Part shown: one piece after another, positions 9,862 to 18,972 of the stretch
Layout: each line of letters begins with the position of its first letter
Position numbering within the stretch: position 1 is the stretch's first letter
Assembly (NCBI GenBank): GCA_016713325.1
Contig: JADJPJ010000083.1
Location: 1 to 64,000, forward strand
Length of the DNA stretch: 64,000 nucleotides
Origin: Candidatus Flexifilum affinis
GTDB taxonomy: Bacteria > Chloroflexota > Anaerolineae > Aggregatilineales > Phototrophicaceae
Reading direction: 5' to 3'
Notes under the pieces: model-generated
What the model was told of the DNA's origin: nothing
What the model saw: only the letters and a program-made list of their open reading frames with translations
The model's database searches: none
Position numbers and translations under genes: made by a program

Positions 9862-11304
9862 CTACCTCGAGGGCACGACCGACTTAGGCACTTTGATCGG
9901 TTTCTTGCTGCCGGAATTGGGTGATGGGGAAGAGGTCCAATTCGGGTCGATCTGAGCAAAAACGCGCACGTTCAGTTCCTCGACGCTGGCAGCGGCGGGA
10001 AGTCGCGGCTGCGTATCCAGGCCGCCGACCAGATCGTATATTTCTTCGATGCTCACCGGGCCGACTCTTGCCCTCTCGGCAAGGGCAGTGATTAGTTTGC
10101 GCGCGTTGTTGTCATGCCCTTCGTTAATCAGCAGAATCGTGATGAATGAGGGCATTGCGGTTCGTGTGGATCCATGTCGCCAGTTCGCGGGCGCCGGGAA
10201 TCTGACCATGACGGCTGCGACCCTGGACGACTAGCGGATCGCTCTCACCCGGCTCAAAGTCTGCCTTCAAGTGTTTCAACAGCCAGTAGGTGACTTCCAG
10301 GCGCAGACTTGGAGCCGGATGCCGCCAATCAGGCCGCTCTAAGTCTTCCGGGATCTGCCCGTTAGAGTCAAACTGATCTGGGTAATTGTCCTGGAAGATA
10401 CCGATCAGTGTCTCATAAATCTCGGCGCCAAAGGCGAGTGTGGAACAGGCATCTTCGGCCAGTTCCTCAAGATGCGCGACGCGCCAATCCAGATGGGTGA
10501 CGGCGTCCGGCTGGGTCATCTTGCGCAGATCCTGCGCAGAAGGATCCATGCGATGCGCCCAATACAGCCAGAAGAGCTCCCAACCCTCAGCGGCGTTGGG
10601 ATCGCGCGTGTCCAGAAACGATCGATAGAGAGAGGAGTCTGGAAGCCTCGCCTCATAGGCCCGCCAGGGGATCGCCGGGCATTGAATCGCGTGGTCAGCG
10701 GTCTGGAAAAGGGTGAACAATCCATGCGGTTGATCCAGCGGTGGATCCTGGGGTATGGAGCTTGGCGCATCGTTATTCGGGTTGACAACCAGGCTCGCGA
10801 CCTCGTGCCAGATGATTTTTAGCTCGCTCTCGCTGCTTAATGCATAGAGCGGGATGCACAGCACGGCTGTGCCATCAAAAACCATGAGCGCATCATGAAG
10901 AAATCGACGCCGATCATGGGCAGGACGTCGATGTCCAGATCTGCTGGTACTTTCAGTTTGGCCTTGGCCTGATCGATCACGTCCTGGATGGCCTGAGTTC
11001 TTTCGCTGGCGTCTTCGGGTTTATGCTCCAGGTAGTCGATAATCGGTCGGAACTGCGCCCACTCGATAAGCAGCAGACCGATGGCCTCGCGTATCATCCG
11101 TGTTCTCGCCGATTCGCCCTTGCTTATCTCCGCCTGGTCGGCGAATTTGCGCACCCGGTCGAAATACCATACGGCTTTGAGCATGAATTTGCGGCGCAGA
11201 ACGGCGGCCTCGTCAGTTTCCCTGGCAGGTGGCTTGATGATGCCGAACAACTCTGCCAGAATACCATTCTCCATCGTGAGATTTCTTTGTATTTGCTCCG
11301 CCAT
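9862..11304 (-). CDS. TIR-operon partner protein, zincin-like pattern, two compensating frameshifts
   Basis: A gene of about 481 codons directly downstream of the TIR gene (20 bases apart), read in three segments. 11304 to about 10880 is a helical N-terminus (RKFMLKAVWYFDRV, IGLLLIEWAQFRPIIDYLE) ending DIDVLPMIGVDFFMM. About 10885 to 10130 follows in another frame: MVFDGTAVLCIPLYALSSE, IIWHEVASLVV, then about 110 residues on HLEELAEDACSTLAFG. The last segment to 9862 reads EGHDNNARKLITALAERARVG and returns to the first frame. The first break sits at an A5 run near 10875. WHE...EELAED resembles the metal ligands of zincin peptidases, but the second His of HExxH is Ser. Function unknown; I infer a TIR-coupled effector or regulator. 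Confidence 0.6.
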
Positions 11305-11324
11305 GGCGTACTCCTCTCATCTGC

Positions 11325-12728
11325 CTAGCATTCATCCACAGATGGCTCGTTTCCGAAGGCCTCCTGCGCCGCCGGATCGTCGAAGGGGCTGCTGCCCGCT
11401 TCAAGCAGGTTGATCCACGTTGTCCGCAACTCGATGTTGATGGTGCAGGTAGATTCAAAAGTCAGGAGATACTGCCGGCTGGAACGGAAGCTCTCCGCGG
11501 CGGAGGCCAGATCGCCAGCCTGCGCCTGCGCCATGCCGAGATAGTCGATATAGAAATGCTTGTCTTGTTCTGGTGCCAGGTCGACCAGTCGCTCGCAGAT
11601 GTCGATGGTGAGTTGACGGTCGAGAAACATACTGGTGAGTCCCAGCACACAATAACCGCGGGCGACTTCGACATCTCTCACTGTGGCGGCCTTGCGGAGG
11701 ACATCGTTGGTGTTGTCGGCCAGGCCCGAAAGCGTTGCAACCACTGCCGCTTCGGTGGCTTTCGCCTCCGCCGCTTTTGTTTCCGCCTGATCGGCGACGA
11801 CCCGGGCTTCCGCTGCTCGCGTACCGGCCTGGGCGGCCGTGGCGTTGGCGGCAATGGCGCTACTGTTGGCGCGCTCCGCTTCCGCAGCGGAACCCAACGC
11901 GGTTGCGATCAGCAGGATAATCATTCCCAACGCAAACACGCCCGCCGCGATCAGGCTGCGAGCGGCCCACCGTCTGCGGTCTTCGGCGCGGCGGCTGGCC
12001 CGGATGAACTCCACATGCTTTGGGGAGGGGGGCGGCGCCTTGCCCGCGTCGCGCCAGCGTTCGGCGGCGCCCAGGGCATCGCCGATGAGCAGAAAGCTGG
12101 CACTGCGCCCACTCTCTTCCCATTCCAATGCGCGGCCGAGCAGAAGGCTGCCCTGGCGAACGTAAAGCAGATCCTTGTCAAAGGCGTCGATCAGGCGGGG
12201 AACCTTGCCCAGAAGTTCTTCTTTGCTCGCGATCGGAATGTTCTGCTCAGCATCGATGGCCCGCCAGTTATCGCCAGCGATTCCAATCATGTCGCGTCCG
12301 GCGGTGATGCGCTTCAGATACTCTTTGGTGAGGATACGATCCAGCATGGCGCGAGTGCAGGTTTCCTCGACGGCGTCGCCATGGCGCACGATCAACAGAC
12401 GCTTCTTCAGCGCGCGCGCATGCTCCAGTTCAAGATGGCACACCGGTGAAGACATCGAATCGGCGCTGGCGACGAACAGGAAGTTATCGGAGGCGGCGAT
12501 GCCTGCCTTGATCTGCGACCACCACTGGTCGGTCAGCTCGATATCCTTGATATCCTGCCAGACCTGATGACGCGCCAATTCGAGGTGCAGGCGGAGCGTC
12601 GTGGCAAATTCAACGTCTTTGCTGGAATAGGAGATGAACACATCCGAGCCAAGAGGTGTTCGGGGCTGACCCTCGTCCATGGCGGCCGTCTTTCCGGAGT
12701 TTCCAGATTGAGTGAGGATACTGGCCAT
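11325..12728 (-). CDS. Membrane-anchored TIR-domain protein with TPR-like tail
   Basis: 467 residues. A TIR domain covers about 28-140: DVFISYSSKDVEFATTLRLH, then WWSQIKAGIAASDNFLFVAS, then SSPVCHLELEHA, whose first Glu (about 100) aligns with the catalytic Glu of TIR NAD hydrolases. KRLLIV follows. After a linker and a basic patch (RRAEDRRRW) there is one transmembrane helix at about 256-279, then an alanine-rich helical stretch (280-330), then TPR-like helices (340-430). Bacterial TIR proteins commonly cleave NAD or make signal nucleotides in anti-phage defence. The start could also be Met17 (12680), which has a better GGAAAG site. First gene of a two-gene operon. Confidence 0.82.
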   Translation of the reverse strand: MASILTQSGNSGKTAAMDEGQPRTPLGSDVFISYSSKDVEFATTLRLHLELARHQVWQDIKDIELTDQWWSQIKAGIAASDNFLFVASADSMSSPVCHLELEHARALKKRLLIVRHGDAVEETCTRAMLDRILTKEYLKRITAGRDMIGIAGDNWRAIDAEQNIPIASKEELLGKVPRLIDAFDKDLLYVRQGSLLLGRALEWEESGRSASFLLIGDALGAAERWRDAGKAPPPSPKHVEFIRASRRAEDRRRWAARSLIAAGVFALGMIILLIATALGSAAEAERANSSAIAANATAAQAGTRAAEARVVADQAETKAAEAKATEAAVVATLSGLADNTNDVLRKAATVRDVEVARGYCVLGLTSMFLDRQLTIDICERLVDLAPEQDKHFYIDYLGMAQAQAGDLASAAESFRSSRQYLLTFESTCTINIELRTTWINLLEAGSSPFDDPAAQEAFGNEPSVDEC

Positions 12729-12806
12729 CGAGGGATCGATGGAGGCGAAATCCGTCAGCGATTGTCTTCAGCGGATAGCGACCGTGCGCCCGTTGAGTAT
12801 ATCGTG

Positions 12807-12812
12807 ATTATA
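12807..12812 (-). promoter_or_regulatory. Putative -10 box of the TIR operon
   Basis: TATAAT on the minus strand, about 80 bases before the TIR start, inside an AT-rich patch that stands out from the GC-rich surroundings. The -35 is not clear. Confidence 0.4.
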
Positions 12813-12902
12813 ACGCACAAAGGAATTAAGAGACTGTAATATACTAACTGCTGGCGGTGTGTATCCTATTGGCGCAGCCACGCGGCGGCATGTCCGCCCC
12901 AC

Positions 12903-14792
12903 CTATATTGGCGTGATCGCCGCCGGGTCGATGAACAGGCGGTGCCACCACTCCAGCGTGAGCAGGGCCCACAGCCGCTGGCCATGATCGCGCTGGCCGC
13001 CGACATGTTCGGCGATCAGCGCCTCAACCGCCTCCATATTCAGCAGGCCGCGCCCGCGCGCCTCCGGGCTGAGCAGTGTCTCGCGCACCAGCGACATATC
13101 CTTGCGCAGCCACGCCCCCAGTGGAACGCCGAACCCGTGCTTGGGCCGGTCGATCAGGTCGGCGGGCAGCAGATCGCGCGCCACCTGACGCAGAATCCAC
13201 TTGGTCACGCCGCCGCGCAGCTTGAGCTGCGGCCGCATCGCCGCCGCCTCGTGCACCACGCTCGGAGCGAGGAAAGGCGCGCGGGCTTCCAGCGACGCCG
13301 CCATGCTGCTGCGGTCGGTCTTGATCAGCAGATCGTCCGGCAGATACGTCGTCATATTGGCCATCAGTAAATCCGACAGGTCTGGCGGGCCGTCGAACCG
13401 GCTGGCGAACATCTGCCCGGCGTGATCCGGCTGGCCCGTGAGATCGGCGACGACATCGGCGCTGAACAGCCGCACGAAGTCGAAATAGCGCAGGGCGGGG
13501 TCCTGGGCCGCGCCTTTGACGAAGCGCCTCGCCCGCTTGATCACGTTGTAGTAGCCCGTCCCTTCCGGAATGGCGCTCAATACTCCCGCCGCCGCTTGCC
13601 AGACGGGCCGGGGCACGACTCCCAGACGGCGGATCAGCTCGGCGGCATAGAAGCGCTCGTAGCCGGCGAAGACTTCGTCGCCGCCATCGCCGGTCAGCGC
13701 CACCGTCACGTGCTCGCGCGTTAGCTTGCTGACCAGATAGGTCGGGATGGCGCTGCTGTCGCCGAAAGGCTGATCGTGGTGCCATACCAGCTTAGGCAGC
13801 AGTTCGAGCGCCTGCGGCTCGACCATGAACGCCGTGTGATCCGTCCCCAGGTATTCCGCCGCGCGTTTTGCATAGGGCGTCTCGTCGAAGCTGGCATCGC
13901 CGGTGAAGCCGATGCTGAAGGTCTTCACCGCCGCGTTGCTGTGCCGGCGCATCAGGGCGACGACCAGGCTGCTGTCCAGCCCGCCGCTCAGGAAGGCCCC
14001 CAGCGGCACGTCGCTGATCAGCGTGCGCTTGACCGCCTCGTTCAGAACGTGTCGCAGTCGCGATTTCTGTTCGGCATCGCTGACCGCTGAACGTCCTTCC
14101 TCCCAGGGGCGCGGCAGATGGGTGTAGAACTCGACGCCGACCTGTCCCCCGGCGGCGCGCAGGACGTGTCCCGGCGGCAGCATGGTGATGCCCTGGAAGG
14201 CCGTCTCTGGCGTGGGGAGATAGCCGAAGCCCAGGTAGAACGCCAGCCGCCGCGCATCCAGCGCCGACTCGCGCGGGACGGCCGGGTGGGCCAGCAGCGC
14301 CTTGATCTCGCTGGCGAAGACCAGCACCTGCCCATCCTGGTACAGATACAGAGGTTTTTCGCCCATCCGGTCGCGCGCCAGCAGCAGCGTCCGCTCCTGG
14401 GCATCCCACAGGGCCAGGGCGAACATCCCTTCGCAGTCGGCCAGGCGGCGAATATCTCCCCCGCGCAGATGCTCGATCAGCGTCTCGGCGTCGCTGGTGG
14501 TGCGAAAGTGAACCCCCTGCGCCTCCAGCGCCGTGCGCAGATCCAGGTGGTTGTAGATCTCGCCGTTGTAGGCCAGGGCATAGCGTTCGTCGGCGCTGCG
14601 CATCGGCAGGGCGGCGGCGGGCGTCGTCGGGTCGAGGATGGCCAGGCGGCGGTTGCCCAATCCGACCGGCCCGTCGAGGATGACCCCGCCGGAATCCGGC
14701 CCCCGGTGGATGAGCATGCGGTTCATGGCCTCGACCTCGTCGTGCGTGACCGGCCGGCCGTCAAAATACAGAACCCCGCAGATTCCGCACAT
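12903..14792 (-). CDS. asnB: Asparagine synthase (glutamine-hydrolysing)
   Basis: 629 residues, the full length for AsnB. The N-terminal glutaminase domain starts MCGICGVLYF with the catalytic Cys2 and continues RGPDSGGV, NRRLAILD and LAYNGEIYNH. The synthetase domain has the PP-loop LSGGLDSSLVVALM (about residue 268), DQPFGDSSAIPTYLVS, and LTGDGGDEVFAGYERF. The enzyme makes asparagine from aspartate, ATP and glutamine; homologues in polysaccharide clusters may amidate sugars instead. It is followed on the same strand by GT genes (GT4 at 14977 and a phosphotransferase at 16121 lie upstream), so a role in surface-glycan synthesis is plausible. Confidence 0.95.
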   Translation of the reverse strand: MCGICGVLYFDGRPVTHDEVEAMNRMLIHRGPDSGGVILDGPVGLGNRRLAILDPTTPAAALPMRSADERYALAYNGEIYNHLDLRTALEAQGVHFRTTSDAETLIEHLRGGDIRRLADCEGMFALALWDAQERTLLLARDRMGEKPLYLYQDGQVLVFASEIKALLAHPAVPRESALDARRLAFYLGFGYLPTPETAFQGITMLPPGHVLRAAGGQVGVEFYTHLPRPWEEGRSAVSDAEQKSRLRHVLNEAVKRTLISDVPLGAFLSGGLDSSLVVALMRRHSNAAVKTFSIGFTGDASFDETPYAKRAAEYLGTDHTAFMVEPQALELLPKLVWHHDQPFGDSSAIPTYLVSKLTREHVTVALTGDGGDEVFAGYERFYAAELIRRLGVVPRPVWQAAAGVLSAIPEGTGYYNVIKRARRFVKGAAQDPALRYFDFVRLFSADVVADLTGQPDHAGQMFASRFDGPPDLSDLLMANMTTYLPDDLLIKTDRSSMAASLEARAPFLAPSVVHEAAAMRPQLKLRGGVTKWILRQVARDLLPADLIDRPKHGFGVPLGAWLRKDMSLVRETLLSPEARGRGLLNMEAVEALIAEHVGGQRDHGQRLWALLTLEWWHRLFIDPAAITPI

Positions 14793-14826
14793 GGTCAGGC
14801 CACGCCCCGGTTACGGGCAGGTCGGG

Positions 14827-14952
14827 TGTAGGGACGCGCAACGGCGCGTCCGCCTGAGGCATTGCCTTCATTGTGAATTGCCGCTTCAACGGACGACCCA
14901 TGGGTCATCCCTACGGTGGATCGTGCGTAGGGACAAGGCATGCCTCGTCCGC
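14827..14952. repeat. Cluster of three family-1 palindromes
   Basis: Three palindromes lie in the gap between asnB and the GT4 gene. 14827-14853 has GTAGGGACGCGC / GCGCGTCC. 14891-14914 is inverted, with GGACGACCC / GGGTCATCCCTAC. 14927-14952 has GTAGGGACAAGGC / GCCTCGTCC. Their stems differ in sequence but each is self-complementary. Confidence 0.75.
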
Positions 14953-14976
14953 AATGCCGGGTCGTCGTGATCCCCG

Positions 14977-16095
14977 TCACGGTTTCAACCCTTCGTACAG
15001 GTCCGCCGTCGCCACGACCATCCGGTCGGCGTCGAAGACCGTCTCCAGCCGCTCCTGGCCGAGCAGCCCCATGTGCCGGCGCAGCGGTTTGTCGCCCAGC
15101 AGCACGTCGAGCGCTGTCGCCAGCGCGTCCACGTCGCCCGAGGAGAACAGATATCCCGTCTCGTTGTTGACCACGACCTCCGGGATGGCGCTCACGTCCG
15201 AGCCGATGATCGGCACGGCGGCGGCCATCGCCTCCAGCATGACGATGCCGAATCCCTCCCACAGGCTGGGCATGAGCAGCATATCGAAGCCGGCCATGCA
15301 GCGCGCGGCGTCGTCGCGCCAACCGAGGAAATGCGTCCGCCCCGCGATGCCGAGCGCCCCGGCCTCTGCCTCCAGCGCCGGCCGCAGCGGACCATCCCCG
15401 ACGATCGCCAGATGCGCCGACGGGTGCTTCTCGGCTAACTGCGCGAAAGCCTGGAGGGCGAAGCTCACGCCCTTCTGCTCGATCAGCCGGCAGACCATCC
15501 CGGCGACCGGCGCGTCTTCGGGCAGCTTCAGTTCGCGGCGCAGGTCGGCCCGCGTCTGGTTCAGGTCGATCGATGGCTGTGGGGGCAGACCGTAATGGAT
15601 GGTGCGGATTTTCCGCGGCGAGGCGCCTTCGACCTCGATGCAGAAGCGCCGGATCGCCTCGCTGATGGCGATGCCCCCGCTGGATGACGCCCAGATCGCC
15701 CGGTTCAGCAGCTTGATCGCCGGGTGGGTCCGAAACGGATCGTCGTTGTGCCGGCTTACGACCAGATGGCGCACCCCCGCCAGCCGCCCGGCTGCCGCGC
15801 CGTACAGATCGGCGTGGATCAGGTGGGTGTGGAGGATGTCGGGCTTGTCGTTCAGCAGCGCCATGCGGATTTTGCCGATCACGCCCACGTCACTGTGCCG
15901 CCGGATGACGATCCGCTCGACCGGCACGCCCTGGGAGGCCAGGCCGTTGGCGAAATCGTCGGCGGGTTTGTCCGGCTCGACCATCAGGATCAGGCGGACG
16001 GTGAAGCCGAGGTCTTTCAACCCGGGCAGCAGAATCAGCAGGTGGCGCTCGGCCCCGGCGATGCGCGTCGCTTTGATCAGGTGGGTTACCTTCAT
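14977..16095 (-). CDS. GT4 family glycosyltransferase
   Basis: A GT-B glycosyltransferase of about 372 residues starting MKVTHLIKATRIAGAERHLL, where the GAERH loop is the acceptor-side signature. The donor domain shows GMVCRLIEQKGVSFALQAFA, LAIVGDGPLRP and the E-x7-E motif WEGFGIVMLEAMAAAVPIIG (about residue 280), all typical of retaining GT4 enzymes that build exopolysaccharide or lipid-linked glycans. It sits between asnB and the polyprenyl-phosphate phosphotransferase on the same strand. The frame extends two codons upstream (MPMKV); either Met could start. Donor and acceptor are unknown. Confidence 0.9.
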   Translation of the reverse strand: MKVTHLIKATRIAGAERHLLILLPGLKDLGFTVRLILMVEPDKPADDFANGLASQGVPVERIVIRRHSDVGVIGKIRMALLNDKPDILHTHLIHADLYGAAAGRLAGVRHLVVSRHNDDPFRTHPAIKLLNRAIWASSSGGIAISEAIRRFCIEVEGASPRKIRTIHYGLPPQPSIDLNQTRADLRRELKLPEDAPVAGMVCRLIEQKGVSFALQAFAQLAEKHPSAHLAIVGDGPLRPALEAEAGALGIAGRTHFLGWRDDAARCMAGFDMLLMPSLWEGFGIVMLEAMAAAVPIIGSDVSAIPEVVVNNETGYLFSSGDVDALATALDVLLGDKPLRRHMGLLGQERLETVFDADRMVVATADLYEGLKP

Positions 16096-16120
16096 CGGCA
16101 TCGTGGCTCTCTCTGCCCGG

Positions 16121-17184
16121 TCATTGCGGTCCGCCGGTCTGGGGAGGTGGGGGTGAAGCAGGAACGGCCGGTGGGTTCAACTGGTAGCGCCGGCGGATCA
16201 GCATCATCACCCCGAACAGAGCAGCCAGCAGCGCCAGCGCCCCCAGGCCGATCCACAGCGCGCGTTCCGGCGGTTCGCGGCTGACCAGCACGCCCAGCGC
16301 GCCGAACAGGGCGCAGCCGCCATACAGGATGAAAATGGCCTGGCGCTGGCTGAGCCCCAGGCTGAGCAGCCGGTGCGAGGTGTGATCCTTGCCCGCCTGC
16401 CCCGGCGACCGCCCCTCGCTGATGCGGGTGAATACCACCAGGCATATGTCGAAGATCGGCAGCGCCAGCACCAGGATCGGCACCATCCAGGTCACGCTCA
16501 GTGGCTGCGATCCGAAGCGCAGCTCGATGCCCAGCACCGCCAGCACGAACCCCAGCACCAGCGCCCCATGTCGCCCATGAAGGTGCTGGCCGGGTTGAAG
16601 TTGTATATTAGAAAGCCGATCGCGCTGCCCGCCATGGCCGCGGCCAGCGCCGCCACCAGCGACAACCCCTCGTTGTAGGCCAGGAAGGTGAAATACAGCC
16701 CGGCGATGGCGCTCAGGCCTGCCGACAGGCCATCCATGTTGTCGAGGAAGTTGACAGCGTTGGTGATCGTCACCACCCACAGCACGGTGAGCGGATAGTC
16801 GAGCAGCGGCGTGTTGAACAACTGAATCTGAATGCCGCCTGCGATCAGGATGCTGGCGGCGATCACCTGGGCCACCAGCTTGGCGCGGATGCCCAGTTCG
16901 TAGCGGTCGTCGATCAGCCCGACCACGGCCAGCAGCGCCGCGCCGATCAGCATCGCGCTCAGGTCGCCCAGACTGTCCGGCAGCACGAACAGGATCAGCG
17001 CCAGGGCGAACCCGGCGAAGATGGCCAGCCCGCCCATCAGCGGCTTGTGATCGGTGTGAATTTTGCGCTGGTTCGGTTTGTCGACCACGCCCAGGCGCAG
17101 CGCAATGGCGCGAGACAGCGGCGTCATGCCCACCGCCCTCGCGATGTCCACCACCACCACCGGCACAAACAACAGCGGATCCAA
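16121..17184 (-). CDS. Polyprenyl-phosphate HexNAc-1-phosphate transferase (WecA/TagO/MraY family), frameshifted
   Basis: A multi-pass membrane enzyme that would load a sugar-1-phosphate onto undecaprenyl phosphate, the first committed step of surface-glycan synthesis. Family motifs read GVVDKPNQRKIHTDHKP, LIDDRYELG (Mg-binding DD), NAVNFLDNMDGLSAG, NPASTFMGDMG, and the cytoplasmic loop ISEGRSPGQAGKDHTSHRLL. The frame breaks at a GGGG run near 16565, right after FMGDMG: the other frame continues ALVLGFVLAVLGIELRFG. One base is out of register, by error or mutation. I chose TTG at 17184, preceded by AAGGGGG, because the longer ORF adds an implausible basic leader. About 11 hydrophobic segments are expected. 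Confidence 0.85.
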
Positions 17185-17307
17185 CCGCGCACCCCCTTTG
17201 CATGGCAATCGCGCAGCGATCGCCCGACGGCTGGAAGTGTAGCGTAGATCGTGGGGCGATTTAAGGGCGGTTGGCCTCCTGTGCATGGTGCGCGGGCAAG
17301 CCTGACA

Positions 17308-17335
17308 TTGGCGTAGCCCGAATCGTCCCTATAAT
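17308..17335 (+). promoter_or_regulatory. Sigma-70-like promoter of the SnoaL gene
   Basis: TTGGCG (17308-17313), 16 bases, then a perfect TATAAT (17330-17335), placed 41 bases before the ATG at 17376. Confidence 0.6.
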
Positions 17336-17375
17336 ATGGGTATCAACCCTTATCTCTCCAACCACAGGACCAACG

Positions 17376-17753
17376 ATGACCGCTGCCAACAAGCAGATTC
17401 TATGCCGCCACTTTGAAGAGGTTCTGAACCAGGGTCAGCTTGCCGTGATCGACGAGATCTACAGCGACGCCTACGTCCTCGACGCGCCCGTCCAGACGGA
17501 CGGCTCGGCGCAGGCGCACGGCCAGACGCTCGGCCGCGACGGCCTGAAGCGCCGTGTGACGCTCTTCCGCACCGCCTTCCCGGACATCCACTTCACCATC
17601 AACGACATGGTGGCCGAAAACGACCGGGTGGTGGTGCAGTACACCTTCGCCGGCACGCACACCGGCACCTTCCGCGAGCTGGAGCCGACCGGGCGCAGCA
17701 TCTCCGTCATGGGCATCCTGATCGCGCAGGTGGTGGACGGTTGCATTCAGTAG
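17376..17753 (+). CDS. SnoaL-like/ester cyclase-family protein with premature amber stop
   Basis: The product reads as a SnoaL-type NTF2-fold protein: LCRHFEEVLNQGQLAVIDEIYS, DGLKRRVTLFRTAFPDIHF, VQYTFAGTHTGTF, and LEPTGRSISVMGI, the core strands of the family. Such proteins catalyse small-molecule cyclisation or hydrolysis, or only bind ligands. The frame stops at TAG (17751-17753) after DGCIQ, yet in the same frame 48 further codons to 17900 stay family-like (VSVIDGGDMMHQL). The last conserved strand is therefore cut off by one nonsense codon. It could be a recent pseudogene, a sequencing error or readthrough. Start at ATG 17376 follows a promoter. Confidence 0.75.
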   Translation: MTAANKQILCRHFEEVLNQGQLAVIDEIYSDAYVLDAPVQTDGSAQAHGQTLGRDGLKRRVTLFRTAFPDIHFTINDMVAENDRVVVQYTFAGTHTGTFRELEPTGRSISVMGILIAQVVDGCIQ

Positions 17754-17919
17754 GCGGTCAGCGTCATCGACGGCGGCGACATGATGCACCAGCTCGCGCC
17801 GCACCACAAATCGACCGTGCAGATTTTCCTCGACCATCTCTTTGACCGCGTGCGCGACGTGCTCAGCGAACTATTGTTCACGCAGCCAGGGACTTCATGA
17901 GGAATGGGGAAACTCACCC

Positions 17920-17972
17920 GGCAGTGTTTTTCTCTCATTCCTCATCCCTCGTTTCTCATTCCTTCTTTTCAG
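17920..17972. repeat. Pyrimidine-rich dispersed repeat (CTCATTCCTC...GTTTCTCATTCC)
   Basis: The short gap before the GNAT gene reads CTCATTCCTCATCCCTCG then TTTCTCATTCC, closely like segments near 1671-1705 and 49432-49465. It lies directly before the ribosome-binding site AGGAG of the next gene. Confidence 0.5.
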
Positions 17973-17981
17973 GAGCCTCCC

Positions 17982-18509
17982 ATGATCATCACGCGCACCC
18001 TTCACCTGATCCCCATGCGGCGGAACCATCTGGAGGCGCTGGCGCGCGGCAAGGACGCCCTGGGCGCGCTGCTGGGCGTGACTGTCCCGGCCGGATGGCC
18101 CACGTTCCCGGAAGCCTACGCCCTCCCCGAAGGCGACCCAACGCCGGAAGTAGCCGAAGACCCCGAATGGCAGGGCTACTTCTTCATCCACCCAATCGAG
18201 CGCGTCCTGGTAGGCAGCGGCGGCTTCAAAGGCCCGCCCGACGCGTCTGGCGCCGTGGAGATCGGCTACGAGATCGCACCGGAATACTGGAATCGTGGGC
18301 TGGCCACCGAGGCGGCGCGCGGCATGGTCGAGTTCGCCTTCGCTCATGAAGCCGTGCGAGCGGTCATCGCCCATACGTTGGCCGAGATGAACGCGTCGAC
18401 CGCCGTTCTGCGCAAGGTCGGCATGACCTTCGCCGGCCAGGTGGATGACCCGGAATTCGGCGCGATCTGGCGCTGGGAGATCCCCCGCGACGCGTACCGG
18501 CCGGCCTGA
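17982..18509 (+). CDS. GNAT family N-acetyltransferase (RimJ/RimL-like)
   Basis: About 175 residues of GNAT fold. The acetyl-CoA site is IGYEIAPEYWNRGLATEAARGMVEFAF, with pyrophosphate loop RGLATEA. ASTAVLRKVGMTFAGQ is the typical C-terminal segment of RimJ/RimL-type enzymes that acetylate protein N termini or small amines. N-terminal RTLHLIPMRRNHLEALA is also family-like. The ATG at 17982 follows TTTTCAGGAG; the longer ORF reading from 17904 is only the repeat translated. Substrate unknown. Confidence 0.85.
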   Translation: MIITRTLHLIPMRRNHLEALARGKDALGALLGVTVPAGWPTFPEAYALPEGDPTPEVAEDPEWQGYFFIHPIERVLVGSGGFKGPPDASGAVEIGYEIAPEYWNRGLATEAARGMVEFAFAHEAVRAVIAHTLAEMNASTAVLRKVGMTFAGQVDDPEFGAIWRWEIPRDAYRPA

Positions 18510-18550
18510 ACAGTTCCAGGCCGCCGCAGGTCTACCCCGGGATGCCACAA

Positions 18551-18581
18551 ATCCCAGAATTCTGGGATAGCCCGATCGGGC
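18551..18581. repeat. Two adjacent perfect palindromes
   Basis: ATCCCAGAATTCTGGGAT (18551-18568) is followed one base later by GCCCGATCGGGC (18570-18581). They lie between the GNAT gene and the next small gene. They could form cruciforms, end the GNAT transcript or bind a dimeric regulator. Confidence 0.6.
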
Positions 18582-18624
18582 GGTCCCGACGCAAGATCGG
18601 GCCATGGAGCAGAAAGGGAAGCCC

Positions 18625-18909
18625 ATGATCCTCCTGCATATCGAGCATACGGTCTTCAATTTTGAGGCGTGGAAAGCGGCGTTTGACAGCGACCCGGTTG
18701 GCCGGCAGCGATCCGGCGTGCGCAGCTATCGCGTTCTGCGGCCGGTCGACGACCCGAACTATGCTATCATCGATCTGGAGTTCGACACCCTGAACCAGGC
18801 GGAGGCGCTGCTTGCTGCCATGCAGCAGGTCTGGAGTCGCGTCGGCGGGGTGCTCATGCAGAACCCGCAGTGGCGACTCGCCGAGGTGGTGGAGACCCGA
18901 GCGTATTAG
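18625..18909 (+). CDS. Small ABM/dimeric alpha-beta barrel-like protein
   Basis: 94 residues from ATG 18625 (a start at 18604 would add seven residues). ILLHIEHTVFNFEAWKAAFD and SYRVLRPVDDPNYAIIDLEF followed by an amphipathic helix (QAEALLAAMQQVW) resemble the ferredoxin-like ABM fold of small monooxygenases and cyclases, often homodimeric. No catalytic residue can be assigned. Function unknown. It is followed by a LuxR-type regulator 64 bases on. Confidence 0.6.
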   Translation: MILLHIEHTVFNFEAWKAAFDSDPVGRQRSGVRSYRVLRPVDDPNYAIIDLEFDTLNQAEALLAAMQQVWSRVGGVLMQNPQWRLAEVVETRAY

Positions 18910-18972
18910 CTGCTGCATCCGGATGTCGCTGTTCCCTTCGTCGCTGTCATAGGCTGTGAGGGCTGACGGGCC

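Noticed and set aside
10124..10885. Classical HExxH metallopeptidase in the TIR partner
   Set aside because: The motif reads HEVAS, lacking the second His, so an active zincin cannot be claimed; kept only as a resemblance.
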